Shown here in pieces: positions 15,721 to 25,647 of a stretch of 64,000 bases of DNA. This stretch comes from Pseudaminobacter soli (ex Li et al. 2025) (GTDB lineage: Bacteria > Pseudomonadota > Alphaproteobacteria > Rhizobiales > Rhizobiaceae), in the NCBI RefSeq assembly GCF_003012705.1, contig NZ_PXYL01000004.1, positions 434,001 through 498,000 of the forward strand. The letters run 5' to 3'. The notes under the pieces were generated by a model, which was given only the letters and a program-made list of their open reading frames with translations, did not search any database and had not been told where the DNA came from. The stretch's first letter is position 1, and each line of letters starts with the position of its first letter. The translations under genes were made by a program, and so were the position numbers.

Positions 15721-17094
15721 ATGGCGCGCGACACCACCGACTTCCGACCCATCGAGAGCATGGACGAACTCGTCGCGTATCTCGCCGAGGGTAACAAGCC
15801 GCGCGAAAAATGGCGCATCGGCACCGAGCACGAAAAGTTCCCGTTCTATGTCGACGGCAATGCGCCCGTCCCCTACGGCGGCGATCGCGGGATTCGCGCA
15901 TTGCTGGAAGGCATGCAGCGTACGCTCGGCTGGGAACCCATCCTCGATGAGGGCCGCATCATCGGCCTGGTCGAGCCGACCGGCCAGGGCGCGATCTCGC
16001 TGGAGCCGGGCGGGCAGTTCGAGCTTTCCGGCGCGCCGGTCGAAACCATCCACCAGACCTGCCGCGAGGGCAACGCGCATCTGGCGCAGTTGCGCGAGAT
16101 CGCCGAACCGCTCGGCATCCGATTCCTCGGCCTCGGCGGCAGCCCCAAGTGGAAGCTTTCCGAAACGCCGCGCATGCCCAAGTCGCGCTACGACATCATG
16201 ACCGCCTACATGCCGAAGGTCGGCACCCAGGGCCTCGACATGATGTACCGCACCTGCACGATCCAGGTTAATCTCGACTTCTCGTCCGAGACCGACATGC
16301 GTCGCAAGATGCAGGTGTCGCTCAAGCTGCAGCCGCTGGCCACCGCGCTTTTCGCCAACTCGCCCTTCACAGACGGCAAGCCCAATGGGCTGCAGAGCTG
16401 GCGCGGCGAGATCTGGAAGGACACCGACAACCAGCGCTCCGGCCTGCTGCCCTTCTGCTTCTCGCCCGATTTCGGCTTTGCCGACTATGTCGAATGGGCG
16501 CTGGACGTGCCGATGTATTTCGTCATCCGCGACGGCCGCTACCACGACATGACGCACATGACCTTCCGCCAGTTCATGGCTGGTGCTGCGCGCGACGAGG
16601 TCACGGACGGCATGCCCACCATCGGCGACTGGGCCAACCACCTGTCGACGCTGTTTCCCGACGTGCGCCTGAAGCGCTTCCTTGAAATGCGCGGCGCCGA
16701 TGGCGGTCCGTGGCGGCGCATCTGCGCCCTGCCCGCCTTCTGGGTCGGCCTGCTCTATGACGAGGAGGCGCTCGACGCCGCCGAGGCGCTGACCGCCGAC
16801 TGGAGCTATGAGGAAGTGCTGGCCATGCGCAATGCGGTGCCGGCCGAGGCCATCGCCACCCTGTTCCGCAACACGACGCTGCGCGACGTTGCGCGCGACG
16901 TTCTGGCGATCTCGCGCATGGGCCTGAAGAACCGCAAGCGGCTGAACCGCGACGGCTTCGACGAAACCAATTTCCTGTCCACGCTCGACGAAGTCGTAGC
17001 CCGCGGTACCACCAGCGCGCAGGAAATGGTCACGGCCTATCACACGCGCTGGGGCGATTCGATCGAGCCGGTCTTCCTTGAATACGCGTACTGA
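15721..17094 (+). CDS. gshA: Glutamate-cysteine ligase, plant/alphaproteobacterial class
   Basis: This 457-residue enzyme makes gamma-glutamylcysteine from glutamate and cysteine with ATP, the first step of glutathione synthesis. The IGTEHEKF motif near the N-terminus, GLVEPTGQGAISLEPGGQFELSG and the MYRTCTIQVNLDFSSE segment place it in the plant-type (class 3) group common in Rhizobiales. The ATG follows GAGAGGGTAGATA. It probably shares no operon with rsmE, given the 113-bp gap. Confidence 0.95.
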   Translation: MARDTTDFRPIESMDELVAYLAEGNKPREKWRIGTEHEKFPFYVDGNAPVPYGGDRGIRALLEGMQRTLGWEPILDEGRIIGLVEPTGQGAISLEPGGQFELSGAPVETIHQTCREGNAHLAQLREIAEPLGIRFLGLGGSPKWKLSETPRMPKSRYDIMTAYMPKVGTQGLDMMYRTCTIQVNLDFSSETDMRRKMQVSLKLQPLATALFANSPFTDGKPNGLQSWRGEIWKDTDNQRSGLLPFCFSPDFGFADYVEWALDVPMYFVIRDGRYHDMTHMTFRQFMAGAARDEVTDGMPTIGDWANHLSTLFPDVRLKRFLEMRGADGGPWRRICALPAFWVGLLYDEEALDAAEALTADWSYEEVLAMRNAVPAEAIATLFRNTTLRDVARDVLAISRMGLKNRKRLNRDGFDETNFLSTLDEVVARGTTSAQEMVTAYHTRWGDSIEPVFLEYAY

Positions 17095-17198
17095 GGACTT
17101 GCGGCTGGACAGACAGCCGCGCCTCTAACAATCCGGTAGGCGGCCATCTGGCTTTGGGCTAGGCTCCCTCGCAGCAATTGCTTCGAGGAGGATCGGCC

Positions 17199-18107
17199 AT
17201 GGCTTCACTGTTCGACTTGCTGAACAATTCCCAGAACGGCAGCGGCATGGAGGCGCTGGCGCGGCAGTTCAACCTTTCGATGCAGCAGACGCAGGCAGCC
17301 GTCGAAGCGCTGCTGCCGGCCTTCTCGCAAGGCTTGAAGCAGAACACCTCCGATCCCTATGGGATAGGCGCCTTCCTGCAGGCCATGACGAGCGGCCAGC
17401 ACGCCAAGTATTTCGACGATCCGGCGAACGCCTTCACGGCCGCCGGCATGGCGGAGGGCAACGGCATTTTGGGCCATCTGTTCGGCTCGAAAGACCTCTC
17501 GAAAGCCGTCGCCGCCAATGCGGCGGCCGCCAGCGGCGTCAGCCAGGAAATCCTGAAGCAGATGCTGCCGGTCATGGCCTCGATGATCATGGGCGGGCTG
17601 TTCCGGCAATCGACCGGCACGACGCAGGGCTCGGCGGCCGAAAATCCCTTTGCCCAGATGTTCGAGCAGATGATGCGCCAGAGCGGCATGATGCCCGGCA
17701 CCGCGCCTCAGCAGGCGCAGACGACGAGCCATGCCGACAATCCGTTCGGGCAGATTCTGGACAGTTTTTTCGGCGGCGGCGCCGGCCGGCAGGAGCATTC
17801 ATCTGCGGGTGAGAACCCGTTTGGACAACTCCTCGAAGGCATGTTCGGCGGCGCGGCGAAGCAATCCGGCCCGGCCCAGGCTGCGCCCAGCGACAACCCG
17901 TTCGGCAAGATGCTGGAGCAGATGTTCGGCGGCGGCCACACCGCCCAGCCGGAACCCGAACCGCAAGTCAATCCGAGCGGCCGCCCGCGCAATCCTTATG
18001 ACGATATGTTCGGCAAGATCTTCGAAGCCGGCGCAAAGCAGCGCGACGAATACCAGAAAAGCGTCGAATCGATCTTCGAGCAGTTCACCAAGGGCATGAG
18101 CAAGTAG
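17199..18107 (+). CDS. DUF937 protein with repeated DNPFGxxLExMFGG motifs
   Basis: The 302-residue protein has an N-terminal DUF937-like helical domain (residues about 1-130, ASLFDLLNNSQNGSGMEALARQFNL) of unknown function. Behind it lies a low-complexity half with at least four copies of a short motif (ENPFAQMFEQM, DNPFGQILDSFFGG, ENPFGQLLEGMFGG, DNPFGKMLEQMFGG). The last part ends with a related NPYDDMFGKIFEAG unit. GAGGAGG precedes the ATG at 17199. No signal peptide is seen. The repeats may mediate self-association, which is inference. Confidence 0.85.
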   Translation: MASLFDLLNNSQNGSGMEALARQFNLSMQQTQAAVEALLPAFSQGLKQNTSDPYGIGAFLQAMTSGQHAKYFDDPANAFTAAGMAEGNGILGHLFGSKDLSKAVAANAAAASGVSQEILKQMLPVMASMIMGGLFRQSTGTTQGSAAENPFAQMFEQMMRQSGMMPGTAPQQAQTTSHADNPFGQILDSFFGGGAGRQEHSSAGENPFGQLLEGMFGGAAKQSGPAQAAPSDNPFGKMLEQMFGGGHTAQPEPEPQVNPSGRPRNPYDDMFGKIFEAGAKQRDEYQKSVESIFEQFTKGMSK

Positions 18108-18110
18108 GCG

Positions 18111-18142
18111 AAAAGAAAAAGCCCGGTCCGCAAGGACCGGGC
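18111..18142 (-). terminator. Terminator of the DUF1127 gene
   Basis: A perfect 9-bp stem (GCCCGGTCC with GGACCGGGC, loop GCAA) is followed on the minus strand by TTTTTCTTTT. On the plus strand there is no T-run, so it serves the leftward DUF1127 gene. Confidence 0.85.
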
Positions 18143-18196
18143 AGCGTGCAGGCAAGCCGGGGGGATGACCGGCGGGAGTGGGAAGCCTGCAGAAAC

Positions 18197-18487
18197 TCAA
18201 GCGACCCGACGGGCCAGTTCCTCGATCGTCTCGGCGCGGGCGCGCGCGATCGATCCAAGGCGCCTGGTGGGGTCGGAGCCGAACGACAGATCCGTTACGC
18301 CATATAGATCAGACCGGGTCAGGCCGATATCGGCCAGTTCGGTATCAGTCATTTCTCCAAGGCGATAGAAATCGCGTCGATTTTTCCAGATGCGGTAAGT
18401 GTTGGCCACGAGGTTCAGCACGCGTGCGGCGAAAGCCGGCCGCGCGGCAAGCTCAATCGACTGGGGGGCGTGTTCGAACGTGATCAT
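18197..18487 (-). CDS. DUF1127-family small protein
   Basis: The 96-residue protein ends with a DUF1127-type core (NTYRIWKNRRDFYRLGEMTDTELADIGLTRSDL), the arginine-rich small domain common in Rhizobiales. Some DUF1127 proteins are linked to RNA turnover and to phosphate or carbon metabolism, but this one is not assigned. It is transcribed away from a LysR-type gene (18660), an arrangement often seen in this order that suggests control by that regulator. A clear terminator lies downstream. Confidence 0.88.
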   Translation of the reverse strand: MITFEHAPQSIELAARPAFAARVLNLVANTYRIWKNRRDFYRLGEMTDTELADIGLTRSDLYGVTDLSFGSDPTRRLGSIARARAETIEELARRVA

Positions 18488-18659
18488 GACACTTCTCCGC
18501 GAAAATCAGCGCGCAGAAAAACCGCCCGACGCGACGGCGCATGGTGCGCGTCGCGGCGTCTCGCCGGCGTTCTTCTTTGCTACCTGTAGACGTTTGAGAG
18601 TGTGCCTGGGTTGTATTGATTAATCCAACGAATGTTTTTAATCTTTACCATCAAACTCG

Positions 18660-19631
18660 ATGATGGATGTCGCCATGTCCGCGCCGCTCGACCTCGACCA
18701 GTTGCAAACCTTCATCATGATAGCCGACACCGGCAGCTTCACCCGGGCCGCCGAGGAGGTACACCGCACGCAATCGGCCGTATCCATGCAGATGCGGCGG
18801 CTTGAGGAACGCATCGGCAAGCCGCTGTTCGAAAAGGACGGGCGCAACAACAAGCTGACCGAGGAAGGCGAACGCCTGCTTTCCTATGCGCGGCGGCTGA
18901 TCCACCTCAACCGCGAGACGCTTGCCGCCTTCGACGACCGGCGGCTCGAAGGCACCATCCGCATCGGCACGCCCGACGACTATGCCGATCGCTTCCTGCC
19001 CGAAATCATGGCCCGCTTCGCCCGCTCCAATCCGCGCGTCGAGCTGACGGTGATCTGCGAGCCGACTTTCAACCTCGTCGAGCACATCAAGCGCGGGCAT
19101 CTCGACCTTGCGCTGGTCACGCATGACGACATGAAAGGCCAGTCGGAAGTGGTGCGGCGCGAGCCGCTGCTGTGGGTCACATCGGCCAACCATGCCGCCC
19201 ATGAGCAGGAAATCCTGCCCGTGGCTTTCGGCCGCCCGACCTGCATCTGGCGGCGCGCGGCCACCGATGTCCTGGACCGCATGCAGCGCGACTACCGCAT
19301 TCTCTTTTCAAGCTGGTCGGCGACCGTCATCACCGCTGCGGTCCTGTCCGGGCTGGCGATCTCGGTGCTGCCCGAATGCGCGCTCAGGCCCGGCATGCGC
19401 GTGCTTGGCGAGGCCGACGGTTTTGGTGCCCTGCCCGACTGCAAGATCGGTATCATGCGCGGCCACACCGCCAGCGCCGACATCGTCGAAGCGCTGGCGC
19501 GTCACATCGCAGAAAGCCTCGACAACATTTCGCGCCCGCCGGTCGAGGAAACGGGCACCTTCGATTTCGCCGGTTTCGCAGCCTCGCGCGGCAAGCGGCT
19601 GAAGCCGGGCCACATTCTGCCCGGCTGGTAA
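18660..19631 (+). CDS. LysR-family transcriptional regulator (LrhA-like)
   Basis: The 323-residue protein has the LysR winged helix at residues about 10-70 (FTRAAEEVHRTQSAVSMQMRRLEERIGKPLFEK) and a periplasmic-binding-like effector domain to about residue 295, with a short extra C-terminal tail. It resembles the LrhA/PecT branch. It is divergent from the DUF1127 gene with a 172-bp shared upstream region, so self- and neighbour-regulation is likely but not shown. Start choices are 18660, 18663 and 18675; the family usually begins near MSAPLDLDQL at 18675. Confidence 0.92.
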   Translation: MMDVAMSAPLDLDQLQTFIMIADTGSFTRAAEEVHRTQSAVSMQMRRLEERIGKPLFEKDGRNNKLTEEGERLLSYARRLIHLNRETLAAFDDRRLEGTIRIGTPDDYADRFLPEIMARFARSNPRVELTVICEPTFNLVEHIKRGHLDLALVTHDDMKGQSEVVRREPLLWVTSANHAAHEQEILPVAFGRPTCIWRRAATDVLDRMQRDYRILFSSWSATVITAAVLSGLAISVLPECALRPGMRVLGEADGFGALPDCKIGIMRGHTASADIVEALARHIAESLDNISRPPVEETGTFDFAGFAASRGKRLKPGHILPGW

Positions 19632-19685
19632 GGGCGCGTTCGCCTGAGGGAGGCCGTATAGCCGGCCTCCTCGAGACAAGAACTT

Positions 19686-20723
19686 TTAGAACCTGTCGAT
19701 CACGCTGATGCCGGTGCCGTCAAAACGGTCCATCAGCATCAGTGCCGCCGGCGCGTCCTCCAGGCTGAGGCGCTTGCGGATCAGCTTCTGCGGCGCCAGC
19801 TTGCCGGTTTCCAGCATGTCCATCAGCGCCTTGTATCGGAAGGCCTGCATGCCGTGGCTGCCCAGGATCACCAGCTCATGGGCGATCACCTTGTCCATCG
19901 GGATCTTCGGCGTGGCGTGGTCGCCCAGCATCAGGCCAACCTGCACATGGCGCCCGCGCCGGCGCAGGTTTGCGATGGAGTTGAAGCAGGTCGAAGGATG
20001 GCCGAGCGCATCGATCGACACATGCACGCCGCCCTTGGTGAGTTCGCGGACCGCCTGGACGACGTCTTCCCTGGCGCCATTGACCGTGTGAACCGCACCG
20101 AGCTCGCGGGCGAAGTCGAGCTTGTCGTTGGTAATGTCGACGGCGATGACATTGGCGCCCATGGCCGTGGCGATCATGATTGCCGACAGGCCGACGCCGC
20201 CGCAGCCATGCACGGCAACCCACTCGCCCGGCAGCACCCTGGCCTGGTCGACGATGGCGCGGAACGAGGTGACGAAGCGGCAGCCGAGGCTCGCGGCAGT
20301 TGCGAAATCCAGCTCATCGGGCAGGCGCACCAGATTGGTATCGGCATAGTCGATCCCGACATATTCGGCGAACGAGCCCCAGGCGGTGAAGCCCGGCTGG
20401 AACTGCTCCTCGCAGACCTGGTGATTGCCGGAATTGCACTCGTGGCAATGGCCGCAGCCGCCGACGAAAGGCACCGTCACGCGGTCGCCCACGCGCCATT
20501 GCGTGACCTGGCGGCCCACGGCCTGGATCGTACCGGCCAGTTCATGACCGGGCACATGCGGCAGCACGATATCGGAATCGTGTCCCATCCAGCCGTGCCA
20601 GTCGCTGCGGCAAAGGCCGGTCGCCTCGACCTTGATGACCACGCCATCGGTCGATGGCGTCGGGTCGGGAACGTTGCGGATGCTCGGCGGTTCGCGGAAA
20701 TGTTCGAACAGGACGGCTTTCAT
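19686..20723 (-). CDS. Zinc-dependent alcohol dehydrogenase, MDR family
   Basis: This 345-residue medium-chain dehydrogenase binds a catalytic zinc through Cys38 and His60-Glu61 and a structural zinc through Cys89, 92, 95 and 103. The cofactor loop reads [10 protein letters not shown]. Substrate cannot be fixed from sequence, although relatives act on primary alcohols. The ATG at 20723 has an upstream GGGAG; a TTG one codon earlier is less likely. A DMT-type exporter gene sits 40 bp upstream on the same strand. Confidence 0.9.
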   Translation of the reverse strand: MKAVLFEHFREPPSIRNVPDPTPSTDGVVIKVEATGLCRSDWHGWMGHDSDIVLPHVPGHELAGTIQAVGRQVTQWRVGDRVTVPFVGGCGHCHECNSGNHQVCEEQFQPGFTAWGSFAEYVGIDYADTNLVRLPDELDFATAASLGCRFVTSFRAIVDQARVLPGEWVAVHGCGGVGLSAIMIATAMGANVIAVDITNDKLDFARELGAVHTVNGAREDVVQAVRELTKGGVHVSIDALGHPSTCFNSIANLRRRGRHVQVGLMLGDHATPKIPMDKVIAHELVILGSHGMQAFRYKALMDMLETGKLAPQKLIRKRLSLEDAPAALMLMDRFDGTGISVIDRF

Positions 20724-20763
20724 CAACGGTACTCCCGGGGGCTAGGAAATTATTTTTCCAGCG

Positions 20764-21714
20764 CTACCGCTTTCCGCCGCGAATGACCAGCACGTTCCCC
20801 AGCGCGACCAGCAAAAGCCCGAGGATGGCATAAAGGGTCCAGACGTAGCCTTCGAACACCGTCGAGACCAGAAGCGCGAAGATCGGGAACATGACCGTGG
20901 CATAGCCCGCACGCGCCGCGCCGATGCGGCCAAGCAGCGTCAGATAGGCGGCAAAGGCGATCACGGTCGAGATGACCGCCAGGAACACCAGCGAGGAGAG
21001 ATAAGGGACCGTCATGGCGATGATGAACGGCTTTCCCATCAGCAAAGCGAGGAACGTCGCCCAGATCGTGCCGTAGAGCATGCCCCAGGCGCTGGTGGAG
21101 ATGAGCGGCAGTCCGCGCTTCTGGTTTGAGGCCGAAACCAGATTGCCGAGGCAGAAGCTGAAAGTGCCGCAGATGCAAAGCAGAAGCCCGGTCAGCGTGT
21201 TGCCGGACAGGCCGTGCGCCGCGATTTCGGGGAAGAACATCAGCGCGATACCGCCAAAACCCATCAAGCCGCCGAGCAAAATCTTCGGCGCCGGCCGCTC
21301 GCGCATAACCACTGCGCCAAGCAGCATGTTGATCACCGAAGCCAGCGAAAACACCACCGACAGCAGGCCGCTGACCAGATAGGTCGCGCCATAGTAGAAG
21401 AAGAGGAAGTTGGACGAGAAGATCAGCACACCCATCGCCACGAAGCGCAGATGATCGGCAAGCGGAAAGCGCAGCTGACGGCCGCTCAGCACCACCCAGG
21501 CAAACATCAGCACGGTGGCGATGGCAAAACGCCAGACGAGGTTGACCTCGGGCGACACGCCCGCCCCAACCTGCAGCGAGATGGCGAACCACGACACGCT
21601 CCACGACAGCACGGTCAGCGCATAGAGCCCGTAGTCGATCGGCTGGAAAGGCCGGTCGACAGACACCGGCATGGAGGAGGATGCGATGATTTCAGTCCGT
21701 GCGTTCATGCGCAT
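20764..21714 (-). CDS. EamA/DMT-family membrane transporter
   Basis: The 316-residue protein has ten hydrophobic segments arranged as two EamA repeats, typical of drug/metabolite exporters in the inner membrane. The second repeat contains the conserved proline-rich ISTVIAFAAYLTLLGRIG and YATVMFPIFALLVS segments. No substrate can be assigned. Start codons at 21714 and 21708 are both possible. It is divergent from xseA and probably shares a transcript with the alcohol dehydrogenase gene. Confidence 0.88.
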   Translation of the reverse strand: MRMNARTEIIASSSMPVSVDRPFQPIDYGLYALTVLSWSVSWFAISLQVGAGVSPEVNLVWRFAIATVLMFAWVVLSGRQLRFPLADHLRFVAMGVLIFSSNFLFFYYGATYLVSGLLSVVFSLASVINMLLGAVVMRERPAPKILLGGLMGFGGIALMFFPEIAAHGLSGNTLTGLLLCICGTFSFCLGNLVSASNQKRGLPLISTSAWGMLYGTIWATFLALLMGKPFIIAMTVPYLSSLVFLAVISTVIAFAAYLTLLGRIGAARAGYATVMFPIFALLVSTVFEGYVWTLYAILGLLLVALGNVLVIRGGKR

Positions 21715-21832
21715 GGCCTACGCCCATGCCCCAAAACGGTCCATCCAATTCTTCTGATCGACCTATGAGCACTTGTGATGTTACGGCCCTACGGGCTTGA
21801 CCCCCGGCCAGCGGGCGCGCACCAATCGCGCC

Positions 21833-23410
21833 ATGAGCGACTTCTTCTCCGAATCGAATGCGCCCCAGCCGAAGGCCAACGTAGCCGAATATACGGTGAG
21901 CGAGATTTCCGGCGCCCTGAAGCGGGCGATCGAGGACCAGTTCGGCCATGTGCGCGTGCGCGGCGAGATCTCTGGCTATCGCGGCCCGCACTCCTCCGGC
22001 CATGCCTATTTCAGTCTGAAGGATGACCGCGCCCGCATCGAGGCGGTGGTGTGGAAGACCACGATGAGCCGCCTGAAGTTCCGCCCCGAAGAGGGCATGG
22101 AAGTCATCGCCACAGGCAAGCTCACCACCTATCCCGGCTCCTCGAAATACCAGATCGTCATCGACAATCTGGAGCCTGCCGGCGCCGGCGCGCTGATGGC
22201 GCTTTTGGAAGAGCGCAAGCGCAGGCTGGCCGCTGAGGGTCTGTTCGAGGCGGCGCGCAAGCGCCCCCTGCCCTATATGCCGCTGGTGCTGGGCGTCATC
22301 ACCTCGCCGACTGGTGCGGTGATCCGCGATATCATCCACCGCATCACCGACCGTTTCCCGTTGCATGTCGTGCTGTGGCCGGTGCGCGTGCAGGGCGAAA
22401 CCTCGGGCGCCGAGGTGACGGCCGCCGTGCAAGGTTTTAACGCGCTGCCGCATGACGGTCCGGTGAAGCGGCCGGACCTTCTGATCGTCGCGCGCGGCGG
22501 CGGCAGCCTCGAAGACCTTTGGGGCTTCAACGACGAGGCGCTTGCGCGCGCCGTCGCCGCCTCCGACATTCCCGTCATCTCCGCAGTCGGCCACGAGACC
22601 GATTGGACGCTGGTGGATTTCGTGGCCGACGTGCGCGCGCCGACCCCGACGGGTGCGGCCGAAATCGCAGTCCCCGTGAAGGCCGACCTCGAAGCCACCC
22701 TTGCCAATCTCGGCGCCCGGCTCAAGGGCTGCATGACGCGCCATTTCGATCGCAAGCGGCAATCGCTGCGCGCGGCGTCCCGCGCCTTGCCGACGCCCGA
22801 CCAGCTGCTTGCCCTGCCGCGCCGCCACTTCGACGAAGTGACCAGCCGCCTCGGCCGCGCGATCATCGTCGGCACCGAGCGCAAGCGCGCGCGCTTCCTC
22901 GCGGTCCGCCTGTCGCCGGCCACGCTCGAGTGGCGCATGGCCGAGACGCGGCGCATCACCGACCGCGACATGGCCCGCGCCTTTGCCGCGTTGCGCGCCA
23001 TATTGCGCGAGCGGCGGCTCAGGCTCGAACGCGCAGCGCAGCGCTTCGGCCCGCAGCCGCTGCTGCGTCGGCAGAAGCAATCCGCTGACGCGCTCACTGC
23101 CCTGCAACGCCGCCTCGACCACGCGACGATTTTGCGGCTCGAGCGACTGCGCGGCCGCGTAAACCAGGCCGAGAGGCTGCTTGCGACGCTGTCGCATCAG
23201 TCGATCCTCGACCGCGGTTTCGCCCTGGTAACGGACGCCGAGGGCGCGCTGGTGAAGCGCGCGGCCGAAGTGGCGCCGCACGACGCGCTTTCGTTGCGCT
23301 TCGCGGACGGAACGGTCGGCGTGATTGCCACCGAAGGCACGCACCGCCCAAAGCCGCAGGCCAAGGCGGCGAAGCCGAAAGACCCCGGGACGCAGGGCTC
23401 GCTGTTCTAG
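21833..23410 (+). CDS. xseA: Exodeoxyribonuclease VII large subunit
   Basis: The 525-residue protein has an N-terminal OB-fold ([32 protein letters not shown] split over the start region) and the exonuclease domain with [30 protein letters not shown] and [18 protein letters not shown] long coiled-coil follows, and the C-terminal DRGFALV motif is present. With XseB it degrades single-stranded DNA in both directions. The ATG at 21833 begins the conserved region. The xseB gene is not in the window. Confidence 0.95.
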   Translation: MSDFFSESNAPQPKANVAEYTVSEISGALKRAIEDQFGHVRVRGEISGYRGPHSSGHAYFSLKDDRARIEAVVWKTTMSRLKFRPEEGMEVIATGKLTTYPGSSKYQIVIDNLEPAGAGALMALLEERKRRLAAEGLFEAARKRPLPYMPLVLGVITSPTGAVIRDIIHRITDRFPLHVVLWPVRVQGETSGAEVTAAVQGFNALPHDGPVKRPDLLIVARGGGSLEDLWGFNDEALARAVAASDIPVISAVGHETDWTLVDFVADVRAPTPTGAAEIAVPVKADLEATLANLGARLKGCMTRHFDRKRQSLRAASRALPTPDQLLALPRRHFDEVTSRLGRAIIVGTERKRARFLAVRLSPATLEWRMAETRRITDRDMARAFAALRAILRERRLRLERAAQRFGPQPLLRRQKQSADALTALQRRLDHATILRLERLRGRVNQAERLLATLSHQSILDRGFALVTDAEGALVKRAAEVAPHDALSLRFADGTVGVIATEGTHRPKPQAKAAKPKDPGTQGSLF

Positions 23411-23552
23411 GAACGGCTGCTTCATGACTTTCAGGTTGCGGCCGAAAGGCCGGAACGGGTAACACTGCACATCCCATAAGAATGGGGCCGACGACCGCCG
23501 AGGGGTCGTCGCCATGCCCCGCAAAACCGGAACACTGGAAAAGAGACTGCAC

Positions 23553-25067
23553 ATGGACATCACCAAGGAAACTGCGGCCCTTCTTGGAAGGCTTGGCGTG
23601 AACACCGACAGCATCGTGGGCGGCGACCTTCCGGTCCACAGCCCGGTCACCGGCGAGAAAATCGCCGCGCTGAAGTCGATGTCGTCCGCCGAGGCCAACC
23701 AGGCCATCGAGCAGGCCCATGAAGCCTTCAAGGCCTGGCGGCTGGTGCCGGCGCCCAAGCGCGGCGAACTGGTGCGCCTGCTCGGCGAGGAACTGCGCGC
23801 CGCCAAGGCCGATCTCGGCCGTCTGGTCTCCATCGAGGTCGGCAAGATCCCGTCGGAAGGCCTCGGCGAAGTGCAGGAAATGATCGACATCTGCGACTTC
23901 GCGGTCGGCCTTTCGCGCCAGCTCTACGGCCTCACCATCGCGACCGAACGCCCCGGCCACCGCATGATGGAAACCTGGCACCCGCTGGGCGTCGTCGGCG
24001 TCATTTCGGCGTTCAACTTCCCGGTTGCCGTGTGGTCCTGGAATGCGGCGCTGGCGCTCGTCTGCGGCGACTCGGTCGTCTGGAAGCCTTCTGAAAAGAC
24101 CCCGCTGACCGCACTTGCCTGCGAGGCGATCTTTGCCCGTGCGGTAAAACGCTTCGGCGCCGATGCACCCGCCGGCCTGCTCAAGGTGCTCATCGGCGAC
24201 CGCGCCATCGGCGAAGCGCTCGTCGACAACCCGAAGGTGCCGCTGGTCTCTGCCACCGGCTCGACCCGCATGGGCCGCGAGGTCGGTCCGCGCCTTGCCA
24301 GGCGCTTTGCCCGCGCCGTTCTGGAGCTCGGCGGCAACAATGCCGGTATCGTCTGCCCGTCCGCCGATCTCGACATGGCGCTCCGCGCCATCGCCTTCGG
24401 CGCCATGGGCACGGCCGGCCAGCGCTGCACCACGCTGCGCCGCCTCTTCGTGCATGAAAGCGTCTACGACGCCATCGTTCCTCGTCTGAAGAAGGCCTAT
24501 GAGAGCGTCTCGGTTGGCAGCCCGCTGGAAACCAGCGCGCTGGTCGGCCCACTGATCGACAAGCCGGCCTACGACAACATGCAGAAGGCGCTGCAGGCGG
24601 CCGGGGCCAATGGCGGCAAGGTGACTGGCGGCGCGCGCGTCGAAAACGGCCATGACGCGGCCTACTACGTCCGTCCGGCGCTGGTCGAGATGCCGGGCCA
24701 GGTCGGCCCCGTGCTCGAAGAAACCTTTGCGCCGATCCTCTATGTGATGAAGTACAGCGACTTCGACGAGGTGCTCGCCCAGCACAACGCCGTCGGCGCC
24801 GGCCTCTCTTCCTCGATCTTCACCCGCGATATCCAGGAATCCGAGCGCTTCCTCAGCGCCGACGGCTCCGACTGCGGCATCGCCAACGTCAATATCGGCA
24901 CCTCGGGCGCCGAGATCGGCGGGGCGTTCGGCGGCGAGAAGGAAACCGGCGGCGGCCGCGAATCCGGCTCGGACGCCTGGAAGGCCTATATGCGCCGTGC
25001 CACCAACACGGTGAACTATTCCAATGCGCTGCCGCTGGCGCAGGGCGTGTCCTTCGACATCGACTGA
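23553..25067 (+). CDS. amaB: L-aminoadipate-semialdehyde (piperideine-6-carboxylate) dehydrogenase, ALDH7 type
   Basis: This 504-residue aldehyde dehydrogenase has the catalytic cysteine in GTAGQRCTTLRR and the glutamate in VLELGGNNAGI. Its N-terminus and the SGAEIGGAFGGEKETGGGRESGSD end match the ALDH7/AmaB group, which oxidises alpha-aminoadipate semialdehyde in lysine catabolism. The assignment to lysine breakdown is by family, with no neighbouring pathway gene as support. The ATG at 23553 follows AAAAGAGA. A strong terminator follows 45 bp after the stop. Confidence 0.85.
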   Translation: MDITKETAALLGRLGVNTDSIVGGDLPVHSPVTGEKIAALKSMSSAEANQAIEQAHEAFKAWRLVPAPKRGELVRLLGEELRAAKADLGRLVSIEVGKIPSEGLGEVQEMIDICDFAVGLSRQLYGLTIATERPGHRMMETWHPLGVVGVISAFNFPVAVWSWNAALALVCGDSVVWKPSEKTPLTALACEAIFARAVKRFGADAPAGLLKVLIGDRAIGEALVDNPKVPLVSATGSTRMGREVGPRLARRFARAVLELGGNNAGIVCPSADLDMALRAIAFGAMGTAGQRCTTLRRLFVHESVYDAIVPRLKKAYESVSVGSPLETSALVGPLIDKPAYDNMQKALQAAGANGGKVTGGARVENGHDAAYYVRPALVEMPGQVGPVLEETFAPILYVMKYSDFDEVLAQHNAVGAGLSSSIFTRDIQESERFLSADGSDCGIANVNIGTSGAEIGGAFGGEKETGGGRESGSDAWKAYMRRATNTVNYSNALPLAQGVSFDID

Positions 25068-25112
25068 CGAACGCGTTACCGGCTGCCGCCGGAAATGAAG
25101 CATTACAAACAA

Positions 25113-25139
25113 AGCCCCGCGCCAAGCGCGGGGCTTTTT
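25113..25139 (+). terminator. Rho-independent terminator after the ALDH7 gene
   Basis: AGCCCCGCGC pairs with GCGCGGGGCT around a CAA loop, and TTTTT follows the stem. Confidence 0.9.
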
Positions 25140-25296
25140 GCATGTGCCGGCCATCGGCATCGCAGCCCCGGCCTCAACGCAAGGTGAACGCGTTCAGGGT
25201 GGACCCTGTGTCTGGATAGGTGCATTCTGCCCGCGCGGCAGCAGAGGGCATTGCCGAGTGTTTTTGGGGGACCAAGAAACCCGAAGGGAGAGCCCA

Positions 25297-25590
25297 ATGT
25301 GTTACAGCCAACAATATCTTACGTCGGACGACATGGCCAAGATCGAGCGCGTCCTGACGCAGGCCGGCTTCCACAAATCGGAAACAGCGTCGGGAATGGA
25401 CAAGGATGCCGCGAGCTTCCTCGCCCGCGAATTTCAGGACGGCGTGACGAATGAAGCCGATCTTACCATGTCGCTCGAAAGATATCTGACGAGACGAGCC
25501 ATGTGGCGGGCTGCGCCCGGCAGCGACGCCGGTTCGAGCCATAAGGCAGAGGCGAAACCCGCCTCCAAAACGCCCGCGCAACAAGCCTGA
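25297..25590 (+). CDS. Small hypothetical cytosolic protein
   Basis: The 97-residue product begins MCYSQQYLTSDDMAKIERVL, has a helical core, and ends in a Lys/Ala-rich tail (KAEAKPASKTPAQQA). GAAGGGAGAG precedes the ATG at good distance. I do not recognise a family, although similar short proteins with a helical ERYLTRR motif occur in rhizobia as I recall. It stands alone between a terminator and a convergent outer-membrane protein gene. Confidence 0.7.
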   Translation: MCYSQQYLTSDDMAKIERVLTQAGFHKSETASGMDKDAASFLAREFQDGVTNEADLTMSLERYLTRRAMWRAAPGSDAGSSHKAEAKPASKTPAQQA

Positions 25591-25647
25591 TTTTTGAGCC
25601 TTGGAAAGGTCCCAGCTGACGCCGGGGCCAACATGACTCGTTGCAGA

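Noticed and set aside
18660-19631. Naming the LysR regulator VtlR or LsrB
   Set aside because: Its N-terminal and effector sequences differ clearly from those proteins as I remember them; it looks like the LrhA branch.
21692-23890. A 732-residue open frame antisense to xseA
   Set aside because: It lies opposite a clear XseA gene, its product is His/Arg/Gly-rich without motifs, and such long antisense frames are expected at this GC content.
23094-25160. A 688-residue open frame antisense to the ALDH7 gene
   Set aside because: It is a GC-driven shadow of a well-supported dehydrogenase; no domain or ribosome binding site supports it.
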